Origin: Sorex araneus
Lineage: Eukaryota > Chordata > Mammalia > Eulipotyphla > Soricidae
Direction: 5' to 3'
Assembly: GCF_027595985.1 (NCBI RefSeq)
Contig: NC_073307.1
Coordinates: 45,912,094 to 45,976,093 of the forward strand
DNA: 64,000 nucleotides
Under the pieces are notes generated by a model. It did not search any database, was not told the origin of the DNA, and saw only the letters and a program-made list of their open reading frames with translations. The position numbers were made by a program, and so were the translations under genes. The first letter of the stretch is position 1. Every line of letters begins with the position of its first letter. Below are positions 60,586 through 64,000 of the stretch, one piece after another.

Positions 60586-60823
60586 TGTAGCACTGTTGTC
60601 CCGTTGTTCATCGATTTGCTCGAGCGGGCACCACTAACATTTTCATTGTGAGACTTGTTACTGCTTGGCATATCGAATATGCCACACTTGCCAGGTTGCC
60701 AGGTTCTGCCATGCAGGCGGGATACTCTCGGTAGCTTGCCAGGCTTTCCAAGAGGGACAGATGAACCCGAGTCGGCCGCTTGCAAGGCAAATGCCCTATC
60801 CACTGTGCTATTGCTGCAGTCCA
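60586..60823 (-). repeat. Group-B SINE, antisense, near full length
   Basis: GTAGCACTGTTGTCCCGTTG, GCTCGAGCGGGCACCACTAA, GGGATACTCTCGGTAGCTTG and GCTTGCAAGGCAAATGCCCT. A short AGTCC tandem follows at its head end (60816-60836). Confidence 0.88.
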
Positions 60824-60844
60824 GTCCAGTCCAGTCCCTTTTTC

Positions 60845-61440
60845 TGTAAGGGATGTTGCGCTTTCCCCTGCAGATCTCTCCGGCCCGCGGAGAGACAACA
60901 GCGGAAAGCGCTCCTAATTGGGTGGGTTCTGTGAGCGGTTCCGACCTGAAATAAAACTAGTGAGGATAATAAATAGGGGGCCCAAGACGACACATGCCGA
61001 TCAAGGGCAACTTTATTAACTGCCACACTGGCTTTATACTTTTCTTAGCAGGGGGTTGGTACATAAGTTGTCAATCATCAGGGAAGTGTCTTCTCAGACC
61101 AAATAAGGAAAGGTTCGGGGTGTATTAGGTGGGCTTACAACATTCTTCAAGAGTAGATTGAGAAATAGTGGGGAGGGGAAGGCAAGGGTCTATCTGGCAG
61201 GAGCATCTGGCAGGAGGAATGCACAAGGTAGAGGAAGGTATTCTACTTAATGGGGGGCTTAATGGCGTCTCTTAGTTAACTGCCCTGGGCTACTTTTACC
61301 TCTAGAGTTTGGCTATTTCCTTTGTCACAAGGGCACCTTTGCCTCAGGTCATGCAAAGCTGGTAATGGAATTTTCCGGTTTGTCCAGGGTAAAGGTTTCG
61401 GGGGTCCTCTTTTGTTCAGGGTCCTGAGCAGTCCCCAACA
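60845..61440 (-). mobile_element. Putative endogenous-retrovirus solo LTR, antisense
   Basis: On the minus strand the stretch opens TGTTGGGGACTGCTCAGG and ends CCCTTACA, a TG...CA pair. A TATAAA box (61033-61038) is followed after 15 bp by AATAAA (61012-61017), as in many LTR promoters. No coding part of a retrovirus adjoins it. I do not see a matching target duplication, so the edges are uncertain. Confidence 0.55.
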
Positions 61441-61673
61441 GGATGTGAAAACCCTTAGAGGTTTGTCTAACCCCTTTATGCAAGGGGGTTAATCCAACAG
61501 GAAAATAACTCACCCAAGATCAAAAACATTAGAGTAGAACAAGAATTGTTCATGTTCAGGGAAGTGCAAGAATGTCAGCAAGTTTTCCCAATAGTATAGA
61601 TGGTAATTGGTGTCTTCAAAGTTCCTTCTCTCCCAAGATGTTCCAAAACTCTTCCTATTATAAGAATGCCCGA

Positions 61674-61852
61674 GGGCTGGAGCAAAGCACAGCGGGTAGG
61701 GCATTTGCCTTGCACTCAGCGGACCAGGGTTCAAATCCCAGCATCCCATATGGTCCCCAAGCACAGCCAGGAGTAATTCCTGAGTGCATGAGCCAGGAGT
61801 AACCCCTGTGCATCGCCGGGTGTGACCCAAAAACCAAAAACAAACAAACAAA
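61674..61852 (+). repeat. Young group-A SINE with target duplication
   Basis: GGGCTGGAGCAAAGCACAGC head, GGGTTCAAATCCCAGCATCC, CCAGGAGTAACCCCTGTGCA and a CAAACAAACAAA tail. AAGAATGCCCGA flanks it at 61662-61673 and 61853-61864. Confidence 0.93.
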
Positions 61853-61950
61853 AAGAATGCCCGATAGTATATCTGTCATTTTGTTATCACCACCTTTTAA
61901 ACTCAGCTGAGCTGTTCAGAGTTTTCCACTCGAGATTAGACCATTGAGCG

Positions 61951-62120
61951 GTTCTGGAATTATAGTACAGTGGATAGGGTGCTTTCCTTGCATGTGGCCA
62001 ACCTGGGTTCCATCCTTGGCACCCTGCATTGTCCCCCTGAGCAATGCCAGGAGTGATCCATGAATGCAGAGCCAAGAACAAACCCTGAGCACCACCAGTG
62101 TGTCCCCAAAACAAAATATA
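61951..62120 (+). repeat. Group-A SINE
   Basis: CGGTTCTGGAATTATAGTAC head, TTCCTTGCATGTGGCCAACC, GCCAGGAGTGATCCATGAAT and GTGTGTCCC plus an A-rich end. Confidence 0.82.
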
Positions 62121-62854
62121 TTAGAACCATCATCTTAGAAATGTGACAGAGCATTCTTGCAGTATCAATACAATACCGAATCCTGACCTACCAAATTCTA
62201 ATCCTAAAACTGGCTTTTCATAAGCATAACAAAGTAGAGCAGTGCTTAGATTAACCACTAGAGGTCGCAGCTTCCTAACTTGTTGGTTTATGTGCCTGTG
62301 TGTTTTATTTTAGTCCATTGTTGGATATAGTAGTACTGCAGGGAGCATTAAAATCATGTTCAAGATGCTCAAATTGAACAAATGAAAAAACTCAGGATAC
62401 CTGCTTTAGTATGCAGTTGGTAACTTCACATGGAATGAACGGCTGGTCAGTGATCCCTGAGTGGGGAACCAGCACACACTGTCTAGTATAAATATTTTAG
62501 GCTTTTCTGTGATCATTCACTCTGCTAATGTAGTGTGCAAAAATCCAAGGGATTAACATACCATGTCTGTGGCTCTGTTCAGTAAAGCTATAGACACAAA
62601 TTGGAATTTCATACCATTTTTACGTCAGAAAAAAATATCTGTTAAACTGATTTTTTACTGACTGAGGTACTCCCTCAGTACATCATAGATCACTGAATTT
62701 TCCTGCTTCAATCATGTGCTACTAGCTTACAGTGCAGTATCTGGAACATGTTTTAAAGGCTTTAAAACCTGGTCCTGATCTATGGAAGGATGTATCAGTG
62801 TTTGATAACTGTGTCACATAATGGTCCCGGATTTTTGCCCTGTAGAAACAAGAG
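62121..62854. other. Gene-free stretch
   Basis: No exon or clear repeat is recognisable. Confidence 0.45.
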
Positions 62855-62995
62855 ATTCTATCACAGTGATTAAAGAGTTGTAAGAGAAGACCTGGACTCA
62901 GATTCTGACTCCCTCGGAGAACGGCTGGATTACCTAGCCATATGTACAACCCCTGTGAGCCTCAGTCCCTCAGCTTCAAAGTTGACTTTAAAGGT
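62855..62995 (+). repeat. MIR fragment
   Basis: GAAGACCTGGACTCAGATTC and GAGCCTCAGTCCCTCAGCTT fit the MIR core order. Confidence 0.5.
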
Positions 62996-63179
62996 CAAGC
63001 AGGAGCTGTGCTGTGGGTCCTTCCTATGGTGTAGGATGGTGTTGGAGGCTGCTGGGGCCCACCTGGGAGGGAGGGGCTCTGCCTCCCTCTCTGGAACAGC
63101 CCAGTGATGTCAGCCTGAAAACAGCTTCCCCTGGGGTGGCGGAGCAGCAAGCAGAGGGGCCACATCATAGCTCACAGCC

Positions 63180-63480
63180 CATATCATAGAATATTAAATG
63201 CAGCAAGATCCAAAAAGGAACTTACGTACAAAGCAAAGTCTATTAGATACACAGCAGACCTATCAAGTGAGACTCTATGAGCCAGAAGCCTATGGAAGGA
63301 TATAGTACAAAAACGACGAAATGAACACTTCACCAAGAATACTCCATTGACCTCGGTTACCACTCAGGTTTCAAGAAACTATACAGAGCTTCATGAAATG
63401 TAGAGGCAACCGCTTAGGGAATTCATAACCTTAAAGCTAGTTTTGCAAGAAGCATTAAAAGAGCTTCTTTCAAGAAGAGG
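63180..63480 (+). repeat. Possible L1-derived segment
   Basis: AAAAGGAACTTACGTACAAA, TATGAGCCAGAAGCCTATGG, CACCAAGAATACTCCATTGA and GCAAGAAGCATTAAAAGAGC follow a word order I associate with an old mammalian L1 5' segment. Frames are broken. Confidence 0.4.
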
Positions 63481-63671
63481 AGAAACTTCCCGTCCTGTGG
63501 TATTGAGCATGGCACTCACTAATTGCATAGTTGTCCTCTACTCGATTTCTTCCACTTCAACCCCCCTTGTGAAGAGAAGGAGTGTTGAGGAATAATCTCT
63601 CTAACCTTATATCACATCCCAGGATGCTAGGAAGCAGAGAAGGACCATGAGGCTACTAGAAATAACTTCCC

Positions 63672-63672
63672 C

Positions 63673-63723
<51 letters not shown>
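63672..63723. repeat. CA microsatellite
   Basis: About 25 uninterrupted CA units. Confidence 0.97.
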
Positions 63724-63725
<2 letters not shown>

Positions 63726-64000
63726 CTAGACAGTGGTTTAAGCAAAATGCTATCAGTCTGAATTCCAGGCCAGGACAACTTGAGCAAAATTTCTCATCTC
63801 TACGAAGTGAGGGAGGAGATGGCAATGCTTCAGAGAGGGTGTGCACATGGGGGTTGAGAGGCCCTCCTCCCAGGAAACGGTCAAGTCACAGCTGCATTGC
63901 TATTTGAACCTGAACCCTCTCCAGCTGACCTTCGCACAGTTGATGCAGGCACAGGCCATGGAGGCTGCCGCTCTGATGCAGGCCTGAGATCTCTGAGGAG

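Noticed and set aside
59349-64000. Terminal exon of HTR4, expected downstream on the minus strand
   Set aside because: No receptor-like coding sequence was seen on the minus strand; the stretch is mostly repeats.

Overview
The window is vertebrate nuclear DNA, almost certainly from a placental mammal and most likely a shrew (Soricidae, Sorex-like). It holds one complete multi-exon protein gene with GT-AG introns, a CpG-island promoter and a poly(A) signal, set among many interspersed repeats. The species guess rests on two abundant tRNA-headed SINE groups that match my memory of shrew SINEs; that is recognition, not a search.

The only protein gene is FBXO38 (F-box only protein 38, also called MoKA), on the + strand. 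The CpG-island promoter and non-coding exon 1 lie near 13.73-14.64 kb. The ATG is at 21435 in exon 2, the stop codon ends at 58676 in exon 22, and a poly(A) signal is at 59325. I placed all 21 coding exons by splice sites and frame. Together they give 3588 nt, or 1195 codons plus a stop, with no frameshift or premature stop. The human protein is 1188 residues as I recall, and the offset of +7 fits the position of the nuclear localisation signal. The order is an N-terminal F-box, a leucine-rich solenoid-like region, a long disordered block (residues 470-925, exons 12-16) and a second folded region to the C terminus.

Region by region: 1-13.7 kb is gene-free and holds L1 3' ends, SINEs, MIR pieces and a composite insertion of about 1 kb with an 11-bp target duplication. 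13.7-14.7 kb is the promoter. 14.0-21.4 kb is intron 1, with a U6 snRNA pseudogene just before exon 2. 21.4-58.7 kb is the coding part, with SINEs in most introns. 58.7-59.35 kb is the 3' UTR. 59.4-64 kb is intergenic, with an L1 3' end, a putative antisense solo LTR, SINEs and a CA microsatellite.

I see no second confident gene, CRISPR array, operon or unknown multi-gene system. The most interesting points are the split architecture of FBXO38 and its histidine tract, the composite retroposon with promoter-like monomers, an inverted SINE, and an unnamed repeat seen in two copies, one of them carrying nested SINEs. Many open reading frames inside GC-rich or SINE DNA are chance and are left out.
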